Of a stretch of 6,533 bases of DNA, positions 1-5,413 are shown one piece after another. The DNA is from Lachnospiraceae bacterium (GTDB lineage Bacteria > Bacillota > Clostridia > Lachnospirales > Lachnospiraceae). Within the stretch, counting starts at the first letter, position 1, and each line of letters opens with the position of its first letter. The position numbers and the translations under genes were made by a program. The notes under the pieces are model-generated. The model was given only the letters and a program-made list of their open reading frames with translations, was not told the origin of the DNA and made no database searches. Location: contig JAITWD010000228.1 of the NCBI GenBank assembly GCA_031285465.1, forward strand, positions 1 through 6,533, read 5' to 3'.

Positions 1-313
1 CGAGAATATCTGGGGAGATGATCAGCCGTTAGGTATTTACTGGTTTGCAGCCTGGAATCATGAGATGGAAAATGAATTGGTAGTTTTTCCCGCCTATCAG
101 ATTTATTGCAGTAGTAAAGAAGGAGTACATCTGGGTGGAAATGCGGTGATGACCAGGGCTCTTTCCTTCGAGGACTTATCTTATACCGAATTGAGTAAGC
201 CATTAAGACCGGGTATTGCCAGAATTGTGCAGGAAAGTACGGAGGGTTCGCAGAAGATAATCATACCATTGTTTGAGCAGGAGTTTAAGGCGGTGGTTAA
301 TGATCATGATTGA
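1..313 (+). CDS. 3' end of an unrecognised protein (5' truncated by window edge)
   Basis: The reading frame is open from base 2 to the TGA at 311-313, giving about 103 C-terminal residues. The start lies outside the window. The in-frame ATG at 65 has no ribosome binding site before it, so it is probably internal. The fragment is rich in aromatic and beta-type residues (for example IYWFAAWNH near its beginning), has no transmembrane segment, and ends VVNDHD. I do not recognise the family. Its last 14 bases overlap the start of the YukD-like gene, which points to co-transcription and translational coupling with the type VII secretion genes. It could therefore be an accessory protein of that system, but the evidence is context only. 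Confidence 0.6.
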   Translation, partial: ENIWGDDQPLGIYWFAAWNHEMENELVVFPAYQIYCSSKEGVHLGGNAVMTRALSFEDLSYTELSKPLRPGIARIVQESTEGSQKIIIPLFEQEFKAVVNDHD

Positions 314-548
314 TATTGCCGTTCCGAGTCTGGGTAAAAGCTTTGACTTTTGCCTGGATGATGAGAAAAGGGTGGATAGCTTGTTGAGCGAGCTTATTCA
401 GCTTATCACAGATCAGGAAGACAGTATCTTAAGAGGAGAGGTAAAGGAATTATGGCTATGTGAAATGGAAGGAGGACTGATCCTGAATCGGGACAGGTCA
501 TTGGCTGAGCAGGGAATTGCAAGCGGAGCGGAACTATTATTGATATAA
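300..548 (+). CDS. YukD/EsaB-like ubiquitin-fold protein of a type VII secretion system
   Basis: This is a soluble protein of 82 residues, the usual size of the YukD/EsaB family. YukD and EsaB are small cytoplasmic ubiquitin-fold proteins encoded with WXG100 proteins in Firmicutes type VII (T7SSb) loci, where they support secretion by an incompletely understood mechanism. The N-terminus MIDIAVPSL is a first beta strand. The C-terminus SLAEQGIASGAELLLI matches the family pattern of L..xGI.xGD.L.I, here with Ala-Glu replacing the usual Asp. I chose ATG 300 because AAGG at 287-290 is 9 bases upstream; ATG 306 is the alternative. A TTG at 273 would add nine residues with no strand-like pattern and was rejected. 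The gene overlaps the preceding one by 14 bases and is followed by a strong ribosome binding site for the first WXG100 gene. Confidence 0.75.
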   Translation: MIMIDIAVPSLGKSFDFCLDDEKRVDSLLSELIQLITDQEDSILRGEVKELWLCEMEGGLILNRDRSLAEQGIASGAELLLI

Positions 549-566
549 AGGAGGACCGATTGGTAA

Positions 567-872
567 GTGGGTGAATGGAGTATTAGGACTAATACTACGA
601 TGATGGAGCAGGACTTGAACGCATTAGGACATAATATCTCGGAAATTTATCAACATCTTGAGCAGTTAGAGGTACTTATTGCCAATATTGAGGTTTTTTG
701 GGCAGGAGAAGCCAAGGAGGTATTCTCAAAAGTGGCATTGCAGGATTGGGATGATTTGGTTGCTAAGCGACGGTGTTTGGAACGAAGCTGTGCGCAATTA
801 GAGAAAATATGTGAACTGTATGGGGAGGAGGAGCGACGGATACTGGAAGCAATCGAGTCATTACGCATGTGA
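567..872 (+). CDS. WXG100 family protein 1
   Basis: This protein of 101 residues has the helix-turn-helix hairpin of the WXG100 (ESAT-6-like) superfamily. A first amphipathic helix (about residues 12-42) leads to the turn FWAGEAKEVF, with W45 and G47, and then a second long helix. A C-terminal YGEEE (Y85 to E89) fits the YxxxD/E secretion motif. Such proteins are dimeric substrates or partners of type VII secretion. The start is GTG 567, preceded by a near-perfect AAAGGAGGA at 547-555 with 11 bases of spacing. The gene lies 18 bases after the YukD-like gene. Two Cys residues (C70, C75) and C82 in the second helix are unusual for the family. A reverse-strand frame over the same bases is a shadow. 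Confidence 0.85.
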   Translation: MGEWSIRTNTTMMEQDLNALGHNISEIYQHLEQLEVLIANIEVFWAGEAKEVFSKVALQDWDDLVAKRRCLERSCAQLEKICELYGEEERRILEAIESLRM

Positions 873-973
873 AATATGCAATCATAATTAGTTCCGGCAT
901 TTGAAAGACGGTGCCCTGGTGGTTTAAAAGTAGGTCATGACTTGTCTGGCATAGTCTGTAAAGTGCATGGGTA

Positions 974-1033
974 TTAAGGGAGTGGTAGCTTTAGTGATAG
1001 ATTTTAAGGGCGTGGTAGCTTTAGTGATGGATT
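974..1033 (+). repeat. 30-bp tandem direct repeat, two copies, next to a ribosome binding site
   Basis: Copies at 974-1003 and 1004-1033 are exactly adjacent and differ at two positions (A981/C1011 and A999/G1029). Each starts TTAAGGG and contains GTGGTAGCTTTAGTGAT. The second copy runs straight into AAAGGAGGG (1034-1042), the ribosome binding site of the next WXG100 gene, as if a third unit began there. The repeat is in the 178-base gap after WXG100 gene 1. The rest of that gap (873-973) shows no gene and no convincing promoter. The function is unknown; it may be a recent slippage duplication or part of the leader. Confidence 0.85.
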
Positions 1034-1050
1034 AAAGGAGGGCTATATCG

Positions 1051-1437
1051 GTGGGGACTGAATTTGCAGTTATACCGCAGCGGTTAAAGACGATGGCTGA
1101 CCGATGGCAGTATGAATGTGAGGAATTAGAGAAGGAGCTTAGAGCGGTAAGGGAAACGGTAACCAGGATGGCAGGGTATTGGCAGGGAAAGGGGGCACAA
1201 ATTTATCAAAATTATACTATAACCGAACTGGACCGTGCGGTGGCATTGACGATTCTGATCAGGGAACGATCGATGGAGTTGATTAAGATAGCGGTCGGTT
1301 ATGAACAAACCGAGTCGGATAATATGGCGATCGCCGAGGCACTGGCGGACCGTATGCCTGAACCAACACGATGGTCGGAAAAACATGGGGGATCAAATGA
1401 AAAACAGTCAAATAAAAAACAGTCAAATAAAAAATAG
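1051..1437 (+). CDS. WXG100 family protein 2, with C-terminal Lys/Asn/Gln-rich tail
   Basis: The protein has 128 residues. The first 95 or so form a standard WXG100 hairpin with the turn GYWQGKGAQIY (W44, G46) and a YEQTE motif at Y84, exactly 40 residues after the Trp. An extra tail of about 30 residues follows and ends NEKQSNKKQSNKK, so the protein is longer than the usual 100 residues. The start is GTG 1051 with AAAGGAGGG at 1034-1042, a strong site. The tail is encoded by a 15-bp triplicate that also begins the next gene in another frame. The TAG stop arises from a C-to-T difference in the third repeat unit. It is likely a type VII secretion substrate or partner, and pairing with a neighbouring WXG100 protein is plausible but not shown. 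Confidence 0.85.
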   Translation: MGTEFAVIPQRLKTMADRWQYECEELEKELRAVRETVTRMAGYWQGKGAQIYQNYTITELDRAVALTILIRERSMELIKIAVGYEQTESDNMAIAEALADRMPEPTRWSEKHGGSNEKQSNKKQSNKK

Positions 1438-1774
1438 TCAAATAAGGACCAATCCGATCAGAGCGGGAGGAGAAGGCGAAATAGCGGTCAATTTTCGGGA
1501 AAGTATGGAGGCGGCAAGAACATTGTCCGAGATAGCGCATCGCCTGGAACGGATAACCGACAATGATCTGGGCATGACACTCAGGCAAATAGCACAAAGC
1601 TGGGAAGGCGTGCCGGCAACGGTATTGCTCAATAAAGGTCAGTACATATATAGACGGTTAAAGGAAGGGACGGCAGTATTGGCCGATACAGCCAGGGTAG
1701 CGGAGCGGACGGCGCGGCAGATATATTTGGTTGAGCAGCAAACAGCTATGATGGCGCGATCAAGGTGGAGGTGA
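1397..1774 (+). CDS. Divergent WXG100-like protein 3, with N-terminal KNSQI repeats
   Basis: From ATG 1397 the protein has 125 residues. The N-terminus is M followed by three KNSQI units, then a linker, then an alpha-helical hairpin. The probable turn is SWEGVPATVLL (W69, G71), which fits W-x-G. The second helix ends at RQIYLVEQQ (Y110), so the YxxxD/E motif is not conserved and the Trp-to-Tyr spacing is 41 rather than 40. ATG 1397 is preferred because GGGGGA (1387-1392) precedes it; ATG 1385 in the same frame would add MGDQ. The gene overlaps WXG100 gene 2 by 41 bases in another frame and ends 4 bases before gene 4. It may act as a non-secreted or heterodimer partner, which is inference. Confidence 0.7.
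   Translation: MKNSQIKNSQIKNSQIRTNPIRAGGEGEIAVNFRESMEAARTLSEIAHRLERITDNDLGMTLRQIAQSWEGVPATVLLNKGQYIYRRLKEGTAVLADTARVAERTARQIYLVEQQTAMMARSRWR
1400..1444 (+). repeat. 15-bp tandem repeat, three copies, translated in two frames
   Basis: The units lie at 1400-1414, 1415-1429 and 1430-1444. The first two are identical (AAAAACAGTCAAATA). The third has a C-to-T change that turns CAG into TAG and so terminates WXG100 gene 2 at 1435-1437. In the frame of gene 2 the unit encodes KQSNK; in the frame of gene 3 it encodes KNSQI. Because the unit length is a multiple of three, changes in copy number would not shift either frame. Confidence 0.95.
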
Positions 1775-1778
1775 AATC

Positions 1779-2078
1779 ATGGGAATGATTCAAGTGACGG
1801 CGCGGCAATTAAGAAGCGAAGCAGAAAAGATCCAACAGCTAAATCACCGGTATAAAAATCAGATTACAGTATTAGCGGCCAAGGAACAGAGCTTGGGAGC
1901 GATGTGGGAAGGGCAGGCAAAAGAAAGCTTTCGTGATGCCTTCTTAAGAGACAGGGAACAAATGGAAGAATTTTATCGGCTGATTGGAAAATACGTTCAG
2001 GCACTTCATCAGATTGCCACTAAATATGAGCAGGTGGAGCAACGGAATGTAGAAATTATAACTTCACGGAATTATTAG
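1779..2078 (+). CDS. WXG100 family protein 4 (canonical)
   Basis: This 99-residue protein is the most typical WXG100 member of the cluster. Its first helix (about 6-38) is rich in Lys and Gln, the turn is AMWEGQAKESF (W43, G45), and the second helix (about 50-92) ends in KYEQVEQ, with YxxxE beginning at Y83, 40 residues after the Trp. It has no signal peptide, as expected for type VII substrates. ATG 1779 is preceded by GGTGGAGGTGA, which overlaps the stop codon of gene 3 (1772-1774), so the two are almost certainly translated together. The stop TAG at 2076-2078 supplies the first base of a palindrome. Confidence 0.9.
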   Translation: MGMIQVTARQLRSEAEKIQQLNHRYKNQITVLAAKEQSLGAMWEGQAKESFRDAFLRDREQMEEFYRLIGKYVQALHQIATKYEQVEQRNVEIITSRNY

Positions 2079-2202
2079 GGAAACGCTTATAAAATCGTTT
2101 CCCGCGCCGGATTTGCGGCACGAAGTGCCAGTTTCCGCTGCAAATCCGTGCGCATCCCGCGGAGCGTCTAAGGAAATACTGATTTAATCAGTGTTTCCTT
2201 AG
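2078..2202. repeat. Cluster of three palindromes (intergenic hairpin element)
   Basis: This gap element folds as three consecutive hairpins. Hairpin A has GGGAAACG (2078-2085) pairing with CGTTTCCC (2096-2103) around a 10-base AT-rich loop. Hairpin B has GCGCCGGATTTGC (2104-2116) pairing with GCAAATCCGTGCGC (2140-2153), with one bulged T; an inner hairpin GGCAC-GAA-GTGCC lies at 2117-2129. Hairpin C has CTAAGGAAATACTGATT (2168-2184) pairing with 2186-2202 over 17 positions, with a single G-U wobble. The element is more GC-rich than the genes around it in its centre and lies inside the WXG100 operon. No U-tract follows any hairpin, so a simple terminator is unlikely. It resembles a dispersed palindromic repeat (REP- or MITE-like) or a structured operon leader; which one cannot be told from one copy. 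Confidence 0.8.
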
Positions 2203-2257
2203 AGAAGAGGAACTTATAGTGGATAATAGTAGAGGATGGTAGCGGAGGAGATCGAGT

Positions 2258-2572
2258 ATGGAAGGCATATTAAAGGTAACACCGGAAAGATTAATTGAAG
2301 CGTCGGCGGAATTTAGTGCTGTCGGCAATGTCATCCGGAGTCTGTCAGAAGAAATGATGCAATCGGTAAACGCTCTTAAGGGGGTGTGGCAGGGCGAAGC
2401 GGCAACAATGTATGGCAACCGCTTTGGGTCTTTGCGAAATGATATGGATCGACTGCAACGAATGATCAAAGAGCATGTGGATGAGCTTCAGGAAATGGCC
2501 CGGCAATATCAAGCGGCTGAGGCAGCTAATATAGAAGCTGGCAATGTCGTGGCGTCTAATATTATTTTATGA
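2258..2572 (+). CDS. WXG100 family protein 5, coupled to the hydrolase
   Basis: The 104-residue protein is a clear WXG100 hairpin: first helix about 10-40, turn GVWQGEAATMY (W44, G46), second helix about 54-95, and YQAAE (Y84 to E88), again 40 residues after the Trp. The C-terminus runs on to VVASNIIL. The start ATG 2258 follows GGAGGAG (2244-2250) by 7 bases. Its stop TGA overlaps the ATG of the hydrolase gene in an ATGA junction, and the hydrolase has no ribosome binding site of its own, so the two are translationally coupled. This makes it the best candidate for a dedicated secretion partner or chaperone of the hydrolase. Confidence 0.9.
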   Translation: MEGILKVTPERLIEASAEFSAVGNVIRSLSEEMMQSVNALKGVWQGEAATMYGNRFGSLRNDMDRLQRMIKEHVDELQEMARQYQAAEAANIEAGNVVASNIIL

Positions 2573-3975
2573 CTAATAATTTATCAGAGTCAGAAACCAG
2601 TCTGCTGCTTGATACATTCATGTATCTAAACTATTATGATGCGGCTGAAGGGCAAAAACTAAGCGATATCCTGTTGGATTTATCCCATCAGCAGGACTAT
2701 CAAAGGGCGGGGGCGTATTATGAAGAATATGCGATCCTTGAGGCAGCCGTAGCAGAAAATCCCGGTTTTGGGGAGTTGACGATTGGCATACAGAGCGTGA
2801 ATATGGGTTTTGACAGCGGGACAAGTGCATGTCTTTTTCAAGAGCCAGGAGCCGGCACCATTTACGTGGTCTATCGGGGGACCGGAGATGGTGAATGGCT
2901 GGATAATGGTCGCGGCCTAACCATGGAAACGACCATCCAGCAAGAGCGGGCACTTACTTATTTTGAGCAGGCGATGGAGCAGGGGGGATTCACCGAGGCA
3001 CAGCGCATTATTATTACCGGCCATTCGAAGGGGGGCAATAAGGCTCAGTTTGTAACGATGGAAAGTGATGCCCGCTATGCAGCTTTGATCGACCGGTGTA
3101 TTTCGGTAGATGGGCAGGGGTTCTCCAATGAAGCGGTAGTGCGATGGCAACAAGGCTTGGGGGTGGCGGAATACCAGACCAGAACGGGCAAGCTATATGG
3201 AATCAATGGTGAGAATGATTTTATCAGTGGTTTAGGTAATACGATCATTCCCAGGGAGCAGATCCGTTTTCTGCATACCCCGGTGGAAAGAGGAAATGTA
3301 GCCGGTTATCATGACATCAAATATCTGTTTGCATCACGTGATGGGCAAGGTGCTATCGTCTTCGGCGGTGCAAGCAATCGCGTAGTCAGTGGTCAGAAGG
3401 AATGGGGCAGATTGGCGACGGAATTGTCAACCAGAGTTATGGCAATGCCACTTGAGGAGCGTGCCGGTTGTGCGGCGGCGATCATGCAGATAATGGAGTT
3501 AGGCGGCGAACAAAAAAGTGGGATTAACGGGGAAAAGGTTACACTGACCGATCTGTGGCATCTTTTGATGACCGGTCTGCCGACCGTTTTTGCCACCCTT
3601 ATTAACTCGACCGAAGGAGAGGAACTTATTGACTCGATAATCGGGAAAGGGGGGCAAAACGGCTGCGTTTTTGCCGTTAATCTATCCGGTTTATTAAATC
3701 AGGCGGGGGCATTGATGCGCATTGCCGCTCAACTGGATAGTGTGGCGTTAGAAGTGAAAGCCGTTGCCGTTCAATTGCGGACATCGTTACAAATAGGAGT
3801 GTCCGATAATTCATGGTTGCTGACGACTAAAATAAATCGGGAGTGTGACCGGATCCATAATGATGCGGCCGGCATGAACCGGTTGGCGGGTGTACTGGAA
3901 CAGGCGGTAAAAATATACTCGTTCGGTGAGCAAACCATCGCATCGGTTGGCGAACAAACCATCGCATCCATTTGA
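2569..3975 (+). CDS. Alpha/beta-hydrolase (DUF2974/Mbeg1-like), putative type VII secreted lipase
   Basis: The N-terminal half of this 468-residue protein (about 10-275) is a serine hydrolase of the lipase-like DUF2974 type. VYRGTG (101-106) is the probable oxyanion-hole strand, GHSKGG (151-156) is the nucleophile elbow with Ser153, GENDFISGLG carries the probable acid D217, and GYHDI carries the probable His248. Lipid esters are the likely substrates, but this is inferred. Residues 280-365 are helical with a hydrophobic stretch near 329-345. Residues 366-455 form two helices around an SW turn (W416) and end in YSFGE (Y450-E454), a YxxxE motif, so the tail resembles a degenerate WXG100/LXG-type targeting domain. 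Catalytic-first, targeting-last order is known from the staphylococcal type VII lipase TslA. It has no signal peptide. Translation depends on coupling to WXG100 gene 5. No immunity gene is apparent downstream. Confidence 0.8.
   Translation: MTNNLSESETSLLLDTFMYLNYYDAAEGQKLSDILLDLSHQQDYQRAGAYYEEYAILEAAVAENPGFGELTIGIQSVNMGFDSGTSACLFQEPGAGTIYVVYRGTGDGEWLDNGRGLTMETTIQQERALTYFEQAMEQGGFTEAQRIIITGHSKGGNKAQFVTMESDARYAALIDRCISVDGQGFSNEAVVRWQQGLGVAEYQTRTGKLYGINGENDFISGLGNTIIPREQIRFLHTPVERGNVAGYHDIKYLFASRDGQGAIVFGGASNRVVSGQKEWGRLATELSTRVMAMPLEERAGCAAAIMQIMELGGEQKSGINGEKVTLTDLWHLLMTGLPTVFATLINSTEGEELIDSIIGKGGQNGCVFAVNLSGLLNQAGALMRIAAQLDSVALEVKAVAVQLRTSLQIGVSDNSWLLTTKINRECDRIHNDAAGMNRLAGVLEQAVKIYSFGEQTIASVGEQTIASI
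3925..3972 (+). repeat. 24-bp duplication at the 3' end of the hydrolase gene
   Basis: Two adjacent 24-base units (3925-3948 and 3949-3972) encode GEQTIASV and GEQTIASI, the last 16 residues of the hydrolase. They differ at a few third-position bases and at the last codon. The first unit contains the end of the YxxxE motif; the second adds a tail just before the stop codon. It looks like a fairly recent in-frame duplication. Confidence 0.85.
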
Positions 3976-4000
3976 CTTTGGCGGGAAATATTATTATAAT
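3972..4000 (+). promoter_or_regulatory. Sigma-A-type promoter for the CobW-like gene pair
   Basis: TTGACT (3972-3977) and TATAAT (3995-4000) are separated by exactly 17 bases, close to the consensus for the housekeeping sigma factor. The -35 box overlaps the TGA stop of the hydrolase gene (3973-3975). Transcription would start near 4007, leaving a leader of about 84 bases before ATG 4091. I saw no clear Zur-type inverted repeat over the promoter, and no terminator separates it from the upstream operon, so read-through from the secretion genes is possible. Confidence 0.75.
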
Positions 4001-4090
4001 TGGTTAGTGAAATAACGGTTCAGTTAAAGTGAGTATGGGTTATCCGCAAAGCTAAGTTTATTTGAAACGGTTGCACGATTGGAGAAGACA

Positions 4091-5413
4091 ATGATTAAAA
4101 TTGATATTATTTCCGGTTTTTTAGGAGCCGGAAAAACCACCTTGATCAAGAAATTGTTGAGTGAGTCATTGAAGGATGAGCGGGTGGTTTTGATAGAAAA
4201 TGAGTTTGGTGAAATTGGCATTGATGGAGGTTTTTTACAGGAAGCCGGTATTGAAATCATGGAAATGAATTCGGGATGTATTTGTTGCTCCTTAGTAGGC
4301 GATTTTGAAACATCGCTGCGGGAGGTTATGAACACCTATACGCCGGAGCGGATATTGATCGAGCCTTCGGGAGTTGGTAAGCTTTCAGACGTTATCAAAG
4401 CGGTTGAAGGGGTAACCGGCATTCGGGCCGAAGGTGAAAAAAAAGGTCGATCGGCAGGTGTTTCCACGAGCCAGCCCGAGGCCACTCTTAACAGTTTAGT
4501 AACGGTAGTGGATGCAGCCAAGTGTCGGATGTACCTTAAAAATTTTGGTGAGTTTTTCATTGATCAGGTAGGTCATGCAGAGACGATCATTTTAAGTCGA
4601 ACCGATAAGATCGGTGAGGCAAGACTATTAGAGTGTGTTGAAATGCTGCGTGGCTACAACCAAAAGGCGGTTATCATAACAACACCATGGGAGGATCTGG
4701 AGGGTCAGATCATCTTAGCGGCAATGGAAAAGTCGACCGACCTTAAGCAGGAAATATTGGATCAGATAATCGTGGAACGAAGACGATTGGACCATCATGG
4801 CGATAAAGCGGCATGCTGTTGCGGACATGATCATGGTGACGGATGTCATGGACATGATGGTCATGATCATAGTGACGGATGTCACGGACATGCTGGTCAT
4901 GATCATAGTGACGGATGTCACGGGCATGATGGACATGGTCATGGCGGTGGATGTCACGGGCATGATGGTCATGGTCATGGCGGCGGATGTCACGGACATG
5001 GTGGACAGGGTCATGGCGGCGGATGTCACGGGCATGATGGACATGATCATGGTGACGGATGTCACGGGCATGATGGACAGGGTCATGGCGGCGGATGTCA
5101 CGGGCATGGTGAGCACCATCCTGCGGAGGAGGTCTGTGATGTCTTTGGGGTGGAGACGCCGATGATGTATGGCAAAGCGGAGGTAGAGGATATTTTAGCA
5201 CAGTTGAGCGATGAAGCACGGTTTGGAACGGTGTTACGCGCCAAGGGGATGGTTGCATCAGGAGATGCCGAATGGATCCATTTCGATTATGTTCCGGGCG
5301 AAGCTAATGTTCGTTCTGGGAGTGCTGATATAACGGGGAAGATATGTGTGATCGGTGCCGGTCTTAAGACCGATGCTTTGAAAGCACTGTGGCGAAAGGA
5401 AGGTAGGGCATGA
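4091..5413 (+). CDS. CobW/COG0523 family GTPase with His/Cys-rich repeat insert (putative metal chaperone)
   Basis: COG0523 proteins are GTP-dependent metallochaperones or insertases for zinc, cobalt or other metals. This one (440 residues) has the Walker A loop GFLGAGKTT (9-17), the family's metal-binding CxCC as GCICC (C63, C65, C66), EPSG (91-94), and SRTDK (169-173) in the place of the usual NKxD. Residues 242-343 are an insert holding 32 His and 11 Cys. The C-terminal domain (about 350-440) has LRAKG and GKICVIGAGL, typical of CobW_C. ATG 4091 is chosen because GGAG (4081-4084) lies 6 bases upstream; a TTG at 4079 is less likely. The stop overlaps the next gene by 4 bases. The metal is not determinable from sequence; zinc is common for His-rich members. 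Not assigned to cobalamin synthesis, as no cob genes are nearby. Confidence 0.9.
   Translation: MIKIDIISGFLGAGKTTLIKKLLSESLKDERVVLIENEFGEIGIDGGFLQEAGIEIMEMNSGCICCSLVGDFETSLREVMNTYTPERILIEPSGVGKLSDVIKAVEGVTGIRAEGEKKGRSAGVSTSQPEATLNSLVTVVDAAKCRMYLKNFGEFFIDQVGHAETIILSRTDKIGEARLLECVEMLRGYNQKAVIITTPWEDLEGQIILAAMEKSTDLKQEILDQIIVERRRLDHHGDKAACCCGHDHGDGCHGHDGHDHSDGCHGHAGHDHSDGCHGHDGHGHGGGCHGHDGHGHGGGCHGHGGQGHGGGCHGHDGHDHGDGCHGHDGQGHGGGCHGHGEHHPAEEVCDVFGVETPMMYGKAEVEDILAQLSDEARFGTVLRAKGMVASGDAEWIHFDYVPGEANVRSGSADITGKICVIGAGLKTDALKALWRKEGRA
4841..5092 (+). repeat. 36-bp coding repeat, seven units, encoding GCHGH-type metal-binding motif
   Basis: Seven full units of 12 codons (protein residues 251-334) are followed by a partial eighth (335-343). 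The consensus is GCHGHDGHDHSD in early units and GCHGHDGHGHGG in later ones. GCHGH is invariant in all eight. Units 5 and 7 replace one His with Gln (GQGH). The flanking CCCGHDHGD (242-250) extends the metal-binding tract. This kind of region probably binds or stores several metal ions near the GTPase core. The repeats also create long spurious open frames on both strands. Confidence 0.95.

Noticed and set aside
901..929. Possible promoter TTGAAA-N17-TTAAAA before WXG100 gene 2
   Set aside because: The -10 match is poor, and the spacing alone is not enough to support it inside a likely operon.
974..1033. Tandem repeats considered as a CRISPR remnant
   Set aside because: The two copies are directly adjacent with no spacer, and there are no cas genes.
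1301..1396. Upstream extension of WXG100-like gene 3 to the ATG at 1301
   Set aside because: It has no ribosome binding site and would lie wholly within gene 2. The residues (many Arg, Trp, Pro) look like an out-of-frame reading of gene 2.
2168..2202. 17-bp hairpin considered as a rho-independent terminator
   Set aside because: No U-tract follows on either strand, and strongly coupled genes of the same set continue downstream.
2222..2227. GATAAT as a -10 box for a promoter before WXG100 gene 5
   Set aside because: The hexamer 17 bases upstream (TTAGAG) is a poor -35 and part of hairpin C.
4001..4080. Search for a Zur-type or other metal-regulator operator in the CobW leader
   Set aside because: Only short direct matches (AACGGTT twice) were seen, with no convincing inverted repeat.
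4079..4090. TTG start four codons upstream of the CobW gene start
   Set aside because: GGAG at 4081-4084 is correctly placed for ATG 4091, and CobW proteins begin just before the P-loop strand.
4715..5258. Long open frames on the minus strand, and one at 4797-5165 on the plus strand, with repetitive Met/Thr/Ser or His/Asp composition
   Set aside because: They arise from the 36-bp repeats of the His-rich insert, which have no stops in several frames. The real frame shows conserved CobW domains on both sides.
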